Assembly (NCBI GenBank): GCA_002310215.1
Contig: DBYR01000019.1
Span: 1-64,000, forward strand
Source of the DNA: Bacteroidales bacterium UBA1181
GTDB taxonomy: Bacteria; Bacteroidota; Bacteroidia; Bacteroidales; Paludibacteraceae
DNA length: 64,000 bases
Direction of reading: 5' to 3'
The translations under genes were made by a program, and so were the position numbers. The notes beneath the pieces are model-generated. The model was not told the origin of the DNA, did no database searches, and saw nothing but the letters and a program-made list of their open reading frames with translations. How positions within the stretch are numbered: the stretch's first letter is position 1; each line of letters opens with the position of its first letter. Positions 49,095-58,343 of this stretch are shown here, piece after piece.

Positions 49095-51767
49095 TTATAT
49101 TCCTTTCCCTTCCGTTATCATGATTTTCTTCACGATATTACCGTACTTCACAGTATAGATTCCGTGGTTGAGCTTTACCTTCTGTTGGGTGATGTCGTGC
49201 CCAATGAAAACGGTTCTTCCCAATATGTCAGAAATCTCAACGTCAGATGGGTTCATGAGGTTAATAACCAATGTGTTACCGTTAACATAGAGGATATCAT
49301 CTGTGTCACGGGTATCATTCGTTTCGGTTATCTCTTCATTGTCAAGCACAACGTCATGATGTACGATTCCATCTCCATCATGCGCGGAAGTTGTATTGCG
49401 CGGGACATAGTTGCTGATAGGCTCATTATATCCAAATGGACAATCGTAATTGTAACCCAAGGAGGCGAGCATATCACCACCGTTTGTCCTAAATCCAGGA
49501 AGCAAATGAATCGATTCTTTTGCCATAAGCGTCAGTTTGCCACCATTTACCACGACGTCGCCACTTTTGTAGCTGGTTGTGACGTTGGTGCCTGCATATA
49601 TGCTATCTGCAAGTACATCTCTATCGTATTCGATGTTTTCATCTTGTAGATAATTCACAGAGTGCATCACGTATGGTTTGTAATTATGCTTGGATATGAC
49701 GATGTTATAAGGATAAGTCACATTTGTGAAGATGGCGGAATTAGATCCGTTCATGACTTGGATAACGTCGCCGGATTGGCTACTCAAAACGATTTTACAT
49801 CCATTGACGTCGCCTGTCTTCACGGTGACGGTGGTGCCGTTTTGGGTTATCTGTGGGTCAAAGCATGCTGGCACCTCGGTGTATATTTCCATACTTGGGT
49901 CGCCGAAATAGTGATATTCCCTGCATGTGAAATCAAGACATCCCGGATCTTTGAATCCGGAATTATACATTTGAATAAACCCGGAACGCAGCACCTTCCC
50001 CATTTCAAAGGTTGTATTAGGAGCTTCGTACGAATAATCATCTCCGTGGTAGTTCTCGATTCCAGGATTGGTAAGCATTGTATTAAACATACCAATCAGA
50101 AAAGCGTCATTCCAGTAAGAATATGAGACATTAGAGGCGGCAATTACGCCCACCGCTCCCGTATTTGGTTCAAGGAGAAACTTTTCCGCAAGACACTTAT
50201 CCTTATGGAATCCACCCGAGAGGCATGTTATGCTAAACACAACCGACAATTTGTTCTTGTTGGTTAGCTTTTCAATATCGTAAGTGCTAAAGCCTACACT
50301 ACCCCACGAGTCGTACCATCCGTGTGCACGGTACAAGGCGTAGAAATTGCCCTTGCTGATATCGTCAGTAATATTTTTTGCATTACCTGTCCAGGCATCT
50401 CTGTTGAGAAGTTCGGCTGGCATTTCCTCCCCATTACAGTAATATTGGTTATAATATTTCGGGAAATAATCGGAATTATATTCTCGGGCTATGGTTTTCC
50501 CCCATCCCATCATATAATCCCTTATTTTCTCGGATGTTGAAACAAATACACGGTCTTCGTAGCCGTCAGGCTTTTCATCATTGTCTTGGGCAAAAGAACA
50601 ATGAGTGGCATGGTTATAATAGTAATCATCTTCTATAGGGTATCTCTCGTAGTTGATGATTTTGTCGACCACTATGTTTGCATCACTTGCATATTTTGTG
50701 GGAATTCTACCATGGCACATGTTGGGTAGTAGATAGCTTCCCCCGGCGTAAGGGGCATCGGATAGGTATATAGGGTCAACGCCAATTGTTCTTACCCAGC
50801 CAGTATCATTGATGAATTCTACTGATGGCACATTTTCGTGGTCACCGAAAATTAGAAGATACTCCGGATGCTCCTTCTCGTAAAAGCTTGAGATCGCGTA
50901 GTGAACTTCGGTACTACTACTCCATTTGTTTTGGGAGATGACGTGGCATTTGAAACCCTGCATGGTTTTCCATCTGACCAGCTTATCAACATACGGCACG
51001 AGTTCGTCTGTAGTGACGATAAGGTAGTCCGCCTTCTCTTTCTGAACAGGAGCTACTGGATGGGGCGCTTTTTGTGGGCGTGGAACGCCAGTCCTGTCCT
51101 GCACGTTTAGTCCGGAACCCGACATGAGTCCGCGCAACTCATCGTACACGTCAAAATCTATTGATGTCCATGTTTGCTTGGATTTTGGCACAATACGGAA
51201 CGTGATGGATTTGTAGCATCGGATTTTTGATGTCTTTGGGTTATATTGAATCGGATTAACTTGTATTCCAATATATGGAATGGATTTGTATTGATGTACT
51301 TCGATGATTTCCGCATTTGATTTTGGAAAGAACATATCCGAATCATATATGTTAGAGAACTTGATGGTATTATCATGTTTTGCCATCTCGAGGATCTTAC
51401 CCTTCGTCGGCTTGACCATAACGTTCTCGAACTCGTTATAGGTTGCGTCTACCATCTCGATGGAACACGAGTCGGAATTTGTGATTAGCAAGTCGATAAA
51501 TATAGGTAGTTCCGGGTCTCCTAACGATGAGATATAGCTGGCGCCTTGCATCTTAAGTCCTTTGTAGGTCTTGCCGTTGTACGTGTAATTATCCATGCAT
51601 AGACCTTCAAAAGTATAAGATATCTCAAAGTAGCTTTCGTATTTAATCGCTGTCTTCTTCACATTGTAGACCGTCGAATCCTCATATCCGTTCGTAAACG
51701 AAAGATATTGTGTGGCGTTCGACAGTAGTGGGAAGAAAGCTAATAATATTAAAAGTCTGATTTTCAT
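49095..51767 (-). CDS. Gingipain-type C25 cysteine peptidase with type IX sorting tail
   Basis: An 890-residue secreted protein. Signal peptide at 1-18; a propeptide-like region to about 230 with RVPKSKQTW near its end; then the C25 domain from about 245 (YLIVTTDELVPYVDKLVRWKTMQGFKCHVI, YLLIFGDHENVPS). The catalytic pair is present: H482 in YRAHGWYD and C515 in ITCLSGGF. An Ig-like region follows, and the C-terminus (DILGRTVFIG ... GIYTVKYGNIVKKIMI) is a type A T9SS signal. In Porphyromonas such proteins are exported by the type IX system and act outside the cell. It is transcribed after the coiled-coil protein gene with 18 bases between, likely one operon. Confidence 0.92.
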   Translation of the reverse strand: MKIRLLILLAFFPLLSNATQYLSFTNGYEDSTVYNVKKTAIKYESYFEISYTFEGLCMDNYTYNGKTYKGLKMQGASYISSLGDPELPIFIDLLITNSDSCSIEMVDATYNEFENVMVKPTKGKILEMAKHDNTIKFSNIYDSDMFFPKSNAEIIEVHQYKSIPYIGIQVNPIQYNPKTSKIRCYKSITFRIVPKSKQTWTSIDFDVYDELRGLMSGSGLNVQDRTGVPRPQKAPHPVAPVQKEKADYLIVTTDELVPYVDKLVRWKTMQGFKCHVISQNKWSSSTEVHYAISSFYEKEHPEYLLIFGDHENVPSVEFINDTGWVRTIGVDPIYLSDAPYAGGSYLLPNMCHGRIPTKYASDANIVVDKIINYERYPIEDDYYYNHATHCSFAQDNDEKPDGYEDRVFVSTSEKIRDYMMGWGKTIAREYNSDYFPKYYNQYYCNGEEMPAELLNRDAWTGNAKNITDDISKGNFYALYRAHGWYDSWGSVGFSTYDIEKLTNKNKLSVVFSITCLSGGFHKDKCLAEKFLLEPNTGAVGVIAASNVSYSYWNDAFLIGMFNTMLTNPGIENYHGDDYSYEAPNTTFEMGKVLRSGFIQMYNSGFKDPGCLDFTCREYHYFGDPSMEIYTEVPACFDPQITQNGTTVTVKTGDVNGCKIVLSSQSGDVIQVMNGSNSAIFTNVTYPYNIVISKHNYKPYVMHSVNYLQDENIEYDRDVLADSIYAGTNVTTSYKSGDVVVNGGKLTLMAKESIHLLPGFRTNGGDMLASLGYNYDCPFGYNEPISNYVPRNTTSAHDGDGIVHHDVVLDNEEITETNDTRDTDDILYVNGNTLVINLMNPSDVEISDILGRTVFIGHDITQQKVKLNHGIYTVKYGNIVKKIMITEGKGI

Positions 51768-51785
51768 AAGATTTCACCTTTCAGA

Positions 51786-52943
51786 TTATTTTTCTAGTGA
51801 TTCAACTTTCGCCTTCAACGCTTCGTTTTCCTTCTCCAATTGGATCAAGTGCAAAGTGAGTTCCTCCACCTTCTCGAGTAAGAGGTTGCTCATTTCCGAA
51901 ACGCTCATGCCCTTTTGGGAAATCTCTGCGGCGGACGGAACGCCTGGGAGGTGCTTGTGCTCCTTCACGTAGTTCTCCACCTCTTTCAGCGACTTGAGGT
52001 TGTAGTTCTCCTCGAACACATAGTCGGCGGCGTTGTTGAGATCCACACGGATGTCCTTGGCTTTGAGTTGGTTAACGTTCATGTTGTCTGATGTGAGCTT
52101 GGAGACCTCTATTTCGTTGTGGCAAGTGATTTTGCCGTTCACCGTGAGGTCGTTGTCCATGAAGACTGAACCGATGTAGAAACGGTAGCTGTTGCCGCGG
52201 AAGTTGAGCGGCGAGTATCCGCCTATTTCATCGGACGTGATGGTGTTGGTCGGAACCTCTCCTTCGATGTTGACCACCCTGTCGAAGTGGATGCTGGAGC
52301 CTGGGGAAGTGAGCAGGAGCAACATCTCGTCCGATATATCCAATACGGTTCTACCCTTCACATATAGTTTGTTGATGTCGCTGCTGGCTTGCGCACCGAT
52401 GGCCACGTTGCCCTTGAAGTATGCGTTACCATAGCGGAACTTGTAGTCGGATGCGTTGAAGTGGAGAGAGGTGAGGTTGCCTTGCACTTTTGATTCAATC
52501 GTGTTGACGGACTTTTCCAGGTCCCTGTCGCTTGTTTGGCTGATTGCTATGCCGGAATTGCCGGTGGTCTGCACATGGAAGGAGCTGTTGGTGACGTTGA
52601 AGTTGATGTTGCCCTCGAACCAGGTGTCTCCCTTGACATACAACTTCTTCGTATCGAGCGGCTCGGTACCGATTCCCACGTTACCATTCCTGAATGCGAA
52701 TTTGGACGCCTCGAAGCTGAGGCCGAATTTCGAGTCGTTATACCCTGTCGTGTGGATGACACTTCCGCTTCCATCCGTTTCGTCCTTGAAATCGAGCTGG
52801 TGATAAAGCGCTGTTCTGACCGAAAGGCCGCCGTACAAGGCTGTTTTCCCACTGACATCCAATGTTTCAAACGATTCGGCGTTCGCCGTAGATACTGATA
52901 GAGCAATACCCATTGCCGCTACCCCAAATTTCGTAAAATTCAT
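51786..52943 (-). CDS. Secreted repeat protein with C-terminal coiled coil (tail-fibre-like)
   Basis: I start it at ATG 52943 (385 residues), giving signal peptide MNFTKFGVAAMGIALSVSTANA; the longer frame adds only a poor leader. The body has parallel beta segments with recurring phrases: FRNGNVGIGTEPLDTKKLYVKG, FRYGNAYFKGNVAIGAQ, FYIGSVFMDNDLTVNGKI. The end is LKSLKEVENYVKEHKHLPGVPSAAEI, followed by a coiled coil from about residue 340. This build is common in Bacteroidota secreted proteins annotated as tail-fibre or endosialidase-chaperone-like. No catalytic site is recognised. It lies 18 bases ahead of the C25 gene. Confidence 0.82.
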   Translation of the reverse strand: MNFTKFGVAAMGIALSVSTANAESFETLDVSGKTALYGGLSVRTALYHQLDFKDETDGSGSVIHTTGYNDSKFGLSFEASKFAFRNGNVGIGTEPLDTKKLYVKGDTWFEGNINFNVTNSSFHVQTTGNSGIAISQTSDRDLEKSVNTIESKVQGNLTSLHFNASDYKFRYGNAYFKGNVAIGAQASSDINKLYVKGRTVLDISDEMLLLLTSPGSSIHFDRVVNIEGEVPTNTITSDEIGGYSPLNFRGNSYRFYIGSVFMDNDLTVNGKITCHNEIEVSKLTSDNMNVNQLKAKDIRVDLNNAADYVFEENYNLKSLKEVENYVKEHKHLPGVPSAAEISQKGMSVSEMSNLLLEKVEELTLHLIQLEKENEALKAKVESLEK

Positions 52944-53542
52944 AATGCTTTGATTTAAAAATATTATTATTATGTTCATCAAATACTAAATGCTTTCTTT
53001 GCATATTACCCAACGCAAGGGTTATACGTAACTAAATGATTTACATACGGATACAAAAATGCATTTTTCTTATATTCCGTACTGACAATGTTTTGTCATA
53101 CACATACACCGGATAACACTGAAGATACTTGTCTGTGTTGTCTACTGGTTTTCTAAAGAACAAATATAAAGCCTTTATTTCGCACGTGTTGTGGATTTTG
53201 TACCCAATATCTGTGTAAATCGTTCCACAGTGGTTATGGGTCAGCATGGAATGTCTAATTTTAAAGGATTATCGGTTTGATAAATGCTATATTTGTGCAT
53301 TATATTTTATTAACGGTCTATAATACAGCGGCATAGGTTTTGTCGAGAGCATGCATTTGAAAATGCAAAAACTGTGCCAAAATGTGCCGTTTCGTTGAAT
53401 GCCACATTTTTTATTGACATACTATAATAAAAGGATGGATGTGAAGTGGGGGCGGCTGGATTTGGCGTACCGCTATCACATTTTGTTGTAAATCTATGCA
53501 ATAGTTAAAAACTTTTGTATATTTGTGACAAAGTGTGTGCGT
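52944..53542. other. Divergent gap between the coiled-coil protein and the CHASE2 operon
   Basis: About 600 bases. Plus-strand -7 boxes TATATTTG lie at 53288-53295 and 53518-53525, the latter 18 bases from the CHASE2 start. A minus-strand TATATTTG (53161-53168) may serve the leftward operon. Small open frames at 53041-53247 and 53310-53501 have no coding character. Confidence 0.45.
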
Positions 53543-54874
53543 ATGAAAAATATATTGAGATACATACTCCACTCGATTGGGATAATGCTAATCATAGTGA
53601 CGATATGTGCGATCGTGAATGAGTTGCGTTATAGTTCTTCCTATTTGGATCCCGTGGGCCAAATATTGGGGAATTTCACCATGACCGATAGTTATTTCCA
53701 GACTGAGAACGACAAATCTGACAGGGAGGCGGATGCTAGTTCCGATATTATCATCTTGGATTTGGCGCAGTGCTATTCGAGGGCCGACATCGCCGCCGGG
53801 ATTGAATATATGCACAATGCGGGGGCGAAAGTGATTGCCCTCGACGTTATCTTCAGTGGTGCGGGAGATGGAGACACGCTTGCCAATGACAGTCTCGAAC
53901 ATGTCATCGCCCGTTGCAAGGACAATGTGATCGCCGCATGCAGGATGGTGCCTCAGTATGATCCGTTGCAGAAAGTGGCTGCGGGTGGGGACGAGATGAA
54001 CATCAGCAAGTTTAAGAAGGAGGAGTCCTACTTCGTGAAGAACACCGGTTGCGTTGAGGCTTGCGTGAATGTGGAGAACGAGACGATCCGCAAGTTCAAT
54101 AAAACCCTCACTTTTGACGACACGACGCTGAGCACTTTCGTTCATGAGATTGTCCGGATGGCGCGTCCGGATGTCTATGACTTCTGGGAGAGTCGGGAGG
54201 AGAATGAGGAGCTGATCCATTACAAGCAAACCACATTCGAAAAGATTCTCATACTTGAGGTTTTGGATATTGTGAAGGCTCAAAAGGCTATCAATGCGAT
54301 GGAGTTCGAGGATCCGATAGAGAAGAAACTGTTGTTGCAGGAGATCGAGGGCAACGACACCTATTTTCGTGATCTCATAAAGGACAAAATCGTTTTGGTG
54401 GGAGATTATCTGGATTTGAGGGATTTCCATGACATCCCGATTAATATTGATGGCACAAGGCGTATCTGTGGAACGACCATCCATGGTTATGCCATCTCGA
54501 CTTTGACCAAGCCGGGCAGACTGATCAATCAGATGTCTGAAAAAGATGGCTTCCTCTTGGGCTTGCTATATACCTTCTTGTATTGCTTCATCTATTGTTG
54601 GATCAACGAGAAGTATAACGATGTGTCGGGTGTGTTGTCCACCACCCTACAGATCATTATGATGTTGGCCCTCGTCTTTTTAGGAGGATACTTATTTATC
54701 GAACGCCAATACAACATCACATTGCTCTATGCGTTGTTGGGAACAGGTTTGGCGGGGTATGCGGCGGAAATCTTCTACTTCTTGCTATTCAAAATACAAA
54801 AGATCATAGTGAAGAAGAGGGGAGGAAAGACGCTGGAACAGGAAATAGTGGAAAACGTAGAAAAACGATATTAA
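53543..54874 (+). CDS. CHASE2-domain membrane protein
   Basis: I start it at ATG 53543 (443 residues, MKNILRYILHS); an upstream GTG at 53525 adds six residues. A first membrane helix (about 8-27) leads to a large periplasmic CHASE2 domain (about 35-335): SSDIIILDLAQCYSRADIAAGIEYMHNAGAKVIALDVIF, KDKIVLVGDYLDLRDFHDIPI and GTTIHGYAISTL are the family marks. Three helices follow (about 345-425) and a short basic cytoplasmic tail (KKRGGKTLEQEIVENVEKRY). CHASE2 is a sensor domain, but no kinase or cyclase output is fused, so any output must be a partner. The caspase gene starts one base after its stop. Confidence 0.88.
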   Translation: MKNILRYILHSIGIMLIIVTICAIVNELRYSSSYLDPVGQILGNFTMTDSYFQTENDKSDREADASSDIIILDLAQCYSRADIAAGIEYMHNAGAKVIALDVIFSGAGDGDTLANDSLEHVIARCKDNVIAACRMVPQYDPLQKVAAGGDEMNISKFKKEESYFVKNTGCVEACVNVENETIRKFNKTLTFDDTTLSTFVHEIVRMARPDVYDFWESREENEELIHYKQTTFEKILILEVLDIVKAQKAINAMEFEDPIEKKLLLQEIEGNDTYFRDLIKDKIVLVGDYLDLRDFHDIPINIDGTRRICGTTIHGYAISTLTKPGRLINQMSEKDGFLLGLLYTFLYCFIYCWINEKYNDVSGVLSTTLQIIMMLALVFLGGYLFIERQYNITLLYALLGTGLAGYAAEIFYFLLFKIQKIIVKKRGGKTLEQEIVENVEKRY

Positions 54875-54875
54875 A

Positions 54876-56906
54876 ATGAAGAAGTACTTATTGACATTAT
54901 GCCTATTGGCTTTGTCCATCGCGTATGCGCCGGCGCAGAAAGCCAATAGGAGCCCGAAGACGGGTAAATGGGGATTCATGAATGGGTCCACATGGGTTAT
55001 ACAACCTATTTACGAGAATTATGATCAGTTCAATGCATTCGCGGGAAAAAGATATGCGATTGTTCAATACCAGGGTAAATGGGGAGCAATCGCGGCGGAT
55101 GGTAAGTATTACTGTAAGCCGGTGTTCGTGACCAAGGAGATGGCTCTCCGTGCCGCCAAGTTGGCTGTTAAGGGAGGTGATAGAAGCGTTTTCCTTTATG
55201 CGGTCTACGATAACACTAAGAACAGATGGGGATTCGTGGATTATACCGGTGAAATGTATCTTCGCCCGATTTACGAGGAAGTGGATAATGAGTTCACTTT
55301 CGACAAGGGAAAGAGTTACGCCATCGTGAAGCTCGATAAGCAATGGGGTGCGGTGGACCGTGAGGGTGTGATGGCCATCAACCCATATTTCACTTCGAAG
55401 GAGGATGTCCGTAAGGCAGTCAAGGAGTGGGAGATGAAGGCTGTATTGGGTGACAACATCTATATCGGTTTGAAGAACGGTGTGAAAAAGATCGGTTTCA
55501 TCAACTATTTGGGTAACTGGATCATGAAACCTGTCTTTGAGAATGTGGATAAGACCGCTATTTTCAGTGCGACTTGCAACTATACTGTCGTAAAGTATAA
55601 AGGGAAATGGGGTGCTATCGACCGTGCCGGTAACTTCGTCGTGAAGCCTACATTCGCTGATATGAACGCCGCCAAGGCCGCGGCGAAGAAATGGCAGGCG
55701 AATAATCCGAACGGTAGGGTTCCTTCTTCCCAGGTGCCTAATCTGGAGTCGTTCGCTTATAAGACTCCTAATCTTGCGGCGCAGGAGCCTCAGAAGAGAC
55801 CTGACCCTACGCCGACCAAGCCGACCAAACCTACGGGTGGTAATACTACGCCGACTAAACCGGATCCTACGCCGACTGTCACGCATGTCGTGGAGGGTGC
55901 GCCGACCATTAAGATCTTGTCGCCTAAGGATGGTTCACAATATTCCTCTCCTGAGGTTACTTTCACCTACGAGACTTCCACCCATGACGGTAGTGAGCCG
56001 GAGATCATCGCTTACATCAATGGTGAGTTGATGCCTCGCACGAAAGGTGTAAAACGTGTCGGAAAACAAATCACACTCACATTGCCTCGTGTGAGCGATT
56101 GCCGCGTGCAGTTGATTGCGAAGGATAACAGAGGACAAAATAGCGACCCAGCCGTTGTGTTGTTGCACTACCGTGGCGACCGTCCGAAACCAGCTTTGCA
56201 TGTCTTCGCTGTCGGTGTGAGCGATTATGACCAGGCAGACCTGAGATTGCAACATGCGGCGAAGGATGCGGCAGACTTCATGAATACGGTGAAGACTTGT
56301 AACTTGTCCCAATACCAGTCTCTCAAGACCGCCAATCTGATTCAAGACAAGGGCGCTTCCGACAAGAACATCAAGAAGGGGCTCTCTACGTTGGTGAACT
56401 CGGCGAACCAGGGCGATGTAATCTTGCTCTTCTTCTCCGGACATGGTGCGAAAGAGGGTGCGGAGACTTACTTCCTGTCATGCAATGCGGAGAGCAATGA
56501 CCTCTTCTCTTCCGCGGTCGACTTCGATATCATCCGTAGTGCGTTGAAGAGAATGAAGGACAAGAAATGTAAGATCATCATCTTCATGGATGCTTGCCAC
56601 TCAGGTTCGATGTATGGCATCAGAGGTGCCGCCGAGACCTTCTCCATGGCGGAGCCAGACATCATCGGATTCTACTCCAGCACCGAGGCGCAGAAGTCTA
56701 ACGAGTCCGAGCAATGGGAGAACGGTATCTTCACGAAGGCATTGCTCGAAGGTATAAAGGGTAAGGCAGTCGATGAGGAAGGAAACATCACGTTGGATGC
56801 TTTGGAGCTCTACATCCGCAACCAGGTAAGACAAGCGACGAACGGCAGGCAGATGCCAATCTTCGAGAATCGTCAGGGTAACTTCATCCTTTTCGAGAAG
56901 AAATAG
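54876..56906 (+). CDS. WG-repeat protein with C-terminal caspase-like (C14) domain
   Basis: A 676-residue exported protein. Signal peptide 1-20. Residues about 27-270 are six WG (KWG-x-I) repeats, one degenerate (KKIGFINYLG). A Pro/Thr-rich linker with repeats of PTPTKPTKP (about 305-335) leads to an Ig-like segment (PTIKILSPKDGSQYSSPEVTFTYE). Residues about 440-670 are a caspase/metacaspase fold: HVFAVGVSDY, catalytic H523 in FFSGHGAKEG and C574 in FMDACHSGSMYG, and the Ser/Glu-rich end STEAQKSNESEQWENGIFTKALLEGI. Catalysis looks intact. Whether it acts in the periplasm or is exposed outside is open. Middle gene of a three-gene operon. Confidence 0.9.
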   Translation: MKKYLLTLCLLALSIAYAPAQKANRSPKTGKWGFMNGSTWVIQPIYENYDQFNAFAGKRYAIVQYQGKWGAIAADGKYYCKPVFVTKEMALRAAKLAVKGGDRSVFLYAVYDNTKNRWGFVDYTGEMYLRPIYEEVDNEFTFDKGKSYAIVKLDKQWGAVDREGVMAINPYFTSKEDVRKAVKEWEMKAVLGDNIYIGLKNGVKKIGFINYLGNWIMKPVFENVDKTAIFSATCNYTVVKYKGKWGAIDRAGNFVVKPTFADMNAAKAAAKKWQANNPNGRVPSSQVPNLESFAYKTPNLAAQEPQKRPDPTPTKPTKPTGGNTTPTKPDPTPTVTHVVEGAPTIKILSPKDGSQYSSPEVTFTYETSTHDGSEPEIIAYINGELMPRTKGVKRVGKQITLTLPRVSDCRVQLIAKDNRGQNSDPAVVLLHYRGDRPKPALHVFAVGVSDYDQADLRLQHAAKDAADFMNTVKTCNLSQYQSLKTANLIQDKGASDKNIKKGLSTLVNSANQGDVILLFFSGHGAKEGAETYFLSCNAESNDLFSSAVDFDIIRSALKRMKDKKCKIIIFMDACHSGSMYGIRGAAETFSMAEPDIIGFYSSTEAQKSNESEQWENGIFTKALLEGIKGKAVDEEGNITLDALELYIRNQVRQATNGRQMPIFENRQGNFILFEKK

Positions 56907-56961
56907 TTTGGCATGTGTTTTGTACTAGTATAAGTATAAGTTAATAAGAAAGGAGTTTAAT

Positions 56962-57837
56962 ATGAAGAAAAGTTTTTTGATAGCGCTTTTGTCGATGCTG
57001 GTTAGCTTCGTCTGCGCACAAGATATTTACGTCTACTCCATCATCGGAAAGGCGGAGAAGCAAGCGAACGGGAAGTGGGTTGCCTTGCAGAAGAGAGATC
57101 CGCTCCTGTTGACGGATATGATCCGTGTGGATAACAACTCTGCGTTGTCATTCATCGACCGTAAGGCGGAGAAGATCTATTCCATCTCCCAAAACAATGG
57201 TCAGAAGGTGAGCGAGCTGATCGCCAACTACAAGAGCAAGCAGAGCTATGCCTCCAACTTCGTCTCCCACGCCTCCAAGTCGCTTTTCAACGGAGGTTCG
57301 GATAGAATCAGCCATGAGGCCGCCGGTTGTACCTATCGTGGAGATATTATCGAGAACGATATCGCGAAGGCGATTTTGGCTAAGCACAATGGTAGTCCGT
57401 TGGGTTCCATGAACAATGCCAAGACCGATTACGCCATCTCATTCTCTATCCTCGACAGAAGGACTAAGGCCGAGTTGGAGGGAGTTGTAGCCTTGGATAG
57501 CCAGGCTGTCTTCAGAATCAAGAATAGCAGTGACACTCCGTTGTACGTGAACATCCTCGACATCAACAAGAACGGCGAGAAGTATGACTGCTTGCCAATC
57601 GACGATGCCACGACGATGTCCCACTTGCTCATCCCTGGCAATTGTACGATCGATTTGACCACGTACCCTGTGGAGTTCTCAGAGCCAGTAGGAATCGACA
57701 ATCTGATCCTCATCGCGACAGAGGTGCCATACGACCTCCGTCAGGTCATGAAGTACTTCGATAAGGCGGATGCTTCTAAGGTTCAATCGTCGAATTATCC
57801 AGTTGGTGTTTATTGCAAAAAAATTGAAGTAAAATAA
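56962..57837 (+). CDS. Exported FecR-like / DUF4384-like protein
   Basis: A 291-residue protein with signal peptide MKKSFLIALLSMLVSFVCA. Residues about 22-75 read like a FecR-type beta domain (YSIIGKAEKQANGKWVALQKRDPLLLTDMIRVDNNSALSFID). Residues about 150-285 resemble DUF4384 domains that accompany caspase-like peptidases (AVFRIKNSSDTPLYVNILDINKNGEKYDCLP, GIDNLILIATEVP). The family calls are by eye and moderately sure. It lies 55 bases after the caspase gene and ends at a strong terminator, so CHASE2, caspase and this protein form one unit. It may be the adaptor or substrate. Confidence 0.72.
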   Translation: MKKSFLIALLSMLVSFVCAQDIYVYSIIGKAEKQANGKWVALQKRDPLLLTDMIRVDNNSALSFIDRKAEKIYSISQNNGQKVSELIANYKSKQSYASNFVSHASKSLFNGGSDRISHEAAGCTYRGDIIENDIAKAILAKHNGSPLGSMNNAKTDYAISFSILDRRTKAELEGVVALDSQAVFRIKNSSDTPLYVNILDINKNGEKYDCLPIDDATTMSHLLIPGNCTIDLTTYPVEFSEPVGIDNLILIATEVPYDLRQVMKYFDKADASKVQSSNYPVGVYCKKIEVK

Positions 57838-57951
57838 TAAATTTATCGATTTGGAGAGTTTGGCACGCTTTTTGTACTAAGTATAATGGCGTTGTGAAAT
57901 GCTTTCCTTATAAATTTGTAGTTTAGTTCTAATTTGCGTTTTTTAAAAAGA

Positions 57952-57984
57952 AAAGCCATCCCATTCGGGTGGCTTTCTTTTTTT
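57952..57984 (+). terminator. Terminator of the CHASE2-caspase operon
   Basis: AAAGCCATCC (57952-57961) and GGGTGGCTTT (57967-57976) pair with one wobble around CATTC, followed by CTTTTTTT. Confidence 0.9.
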
Positions 57985-58093
57985 CCCCTCATCAGGGTAC
58001 ATGCCTATTTTAAAGATAAAAGGGGAAATATTCCTATTTGGATGGAACATGTAGATTCTGCTTTTCCAACGAAGATCATATTGGTTCTAACGA

Positions 58094-58127
58094 AAAAAGG
58101 CCGACTCCTTTAGGAATCAGCCTTTTT
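58094..58127 (-). terminator. Terminator of tRNA-Phe
   Basis: Positions 58095-58108 and 58113-58126 form a 14-base stem around a 4-base loop. Its two imperfect pairs are mismatches in plus-strand RNA but G-U pairs in minus-strand RNA, so the hairpin is tuned to the tRNA transcript. Six T follow on the minus strand. Confidence 0.85.
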
Positions 58128-58130
58128 GTG

Positions 58131-58203
58131 TGGTACCACCAGGAATCGAACCGGGGACACAAGGATTTTCAGTCCTTTGCTCTACCAACTGAGCTATGGC
58201 ACC
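58131..58203 (-). tRNA. tRNA-Phe (GAA)
   Basis: 73 bases on the minus strand. The acceptor stem is GGTGCCA/TGGTACC with a G-U pair; the D arm AGCTCAGTTGGTAGAGC; the anticodon arm GGACTGAAAATCC with GAA; and the T loop GGTTCGATTCC. CCA is not encoded, as is usual in this phylum. Consensus promoter upstream and terminator downstream: a single-gene unit. Confidence 0.97.
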
Positions 58204-58223
58204 AACTTTCTGTTTTTGCTCTG

Positions 58224-58254
58224 CAAAGGTAGGGACTTTTCTTGAAGTGGCAAA
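58224..58254 (-). promoter_or_regulatory. Consensus promoter of tRNA-Phe
   Basis: Minus strand TTTG (58251-58254), exactly 19 bases, TACCTTTG (58224-58231), 20 bases before the tRNA. Confidence 0.92.
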
Positions 58255-58343
58255 TTTTTTCGGGTTATTTTTTAATATTATTTTTTACATAACTGATAAT
58301 CAATTATATTTGTATATATCTTGAGAATTTAAAGGAGGATGAC

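Noticed and set aside
53041..53501. Two small minus-strand frames in the gap before the CHASE2 gene
   Set aside because: Low-quality composition and no leader; the area looks regulatory.
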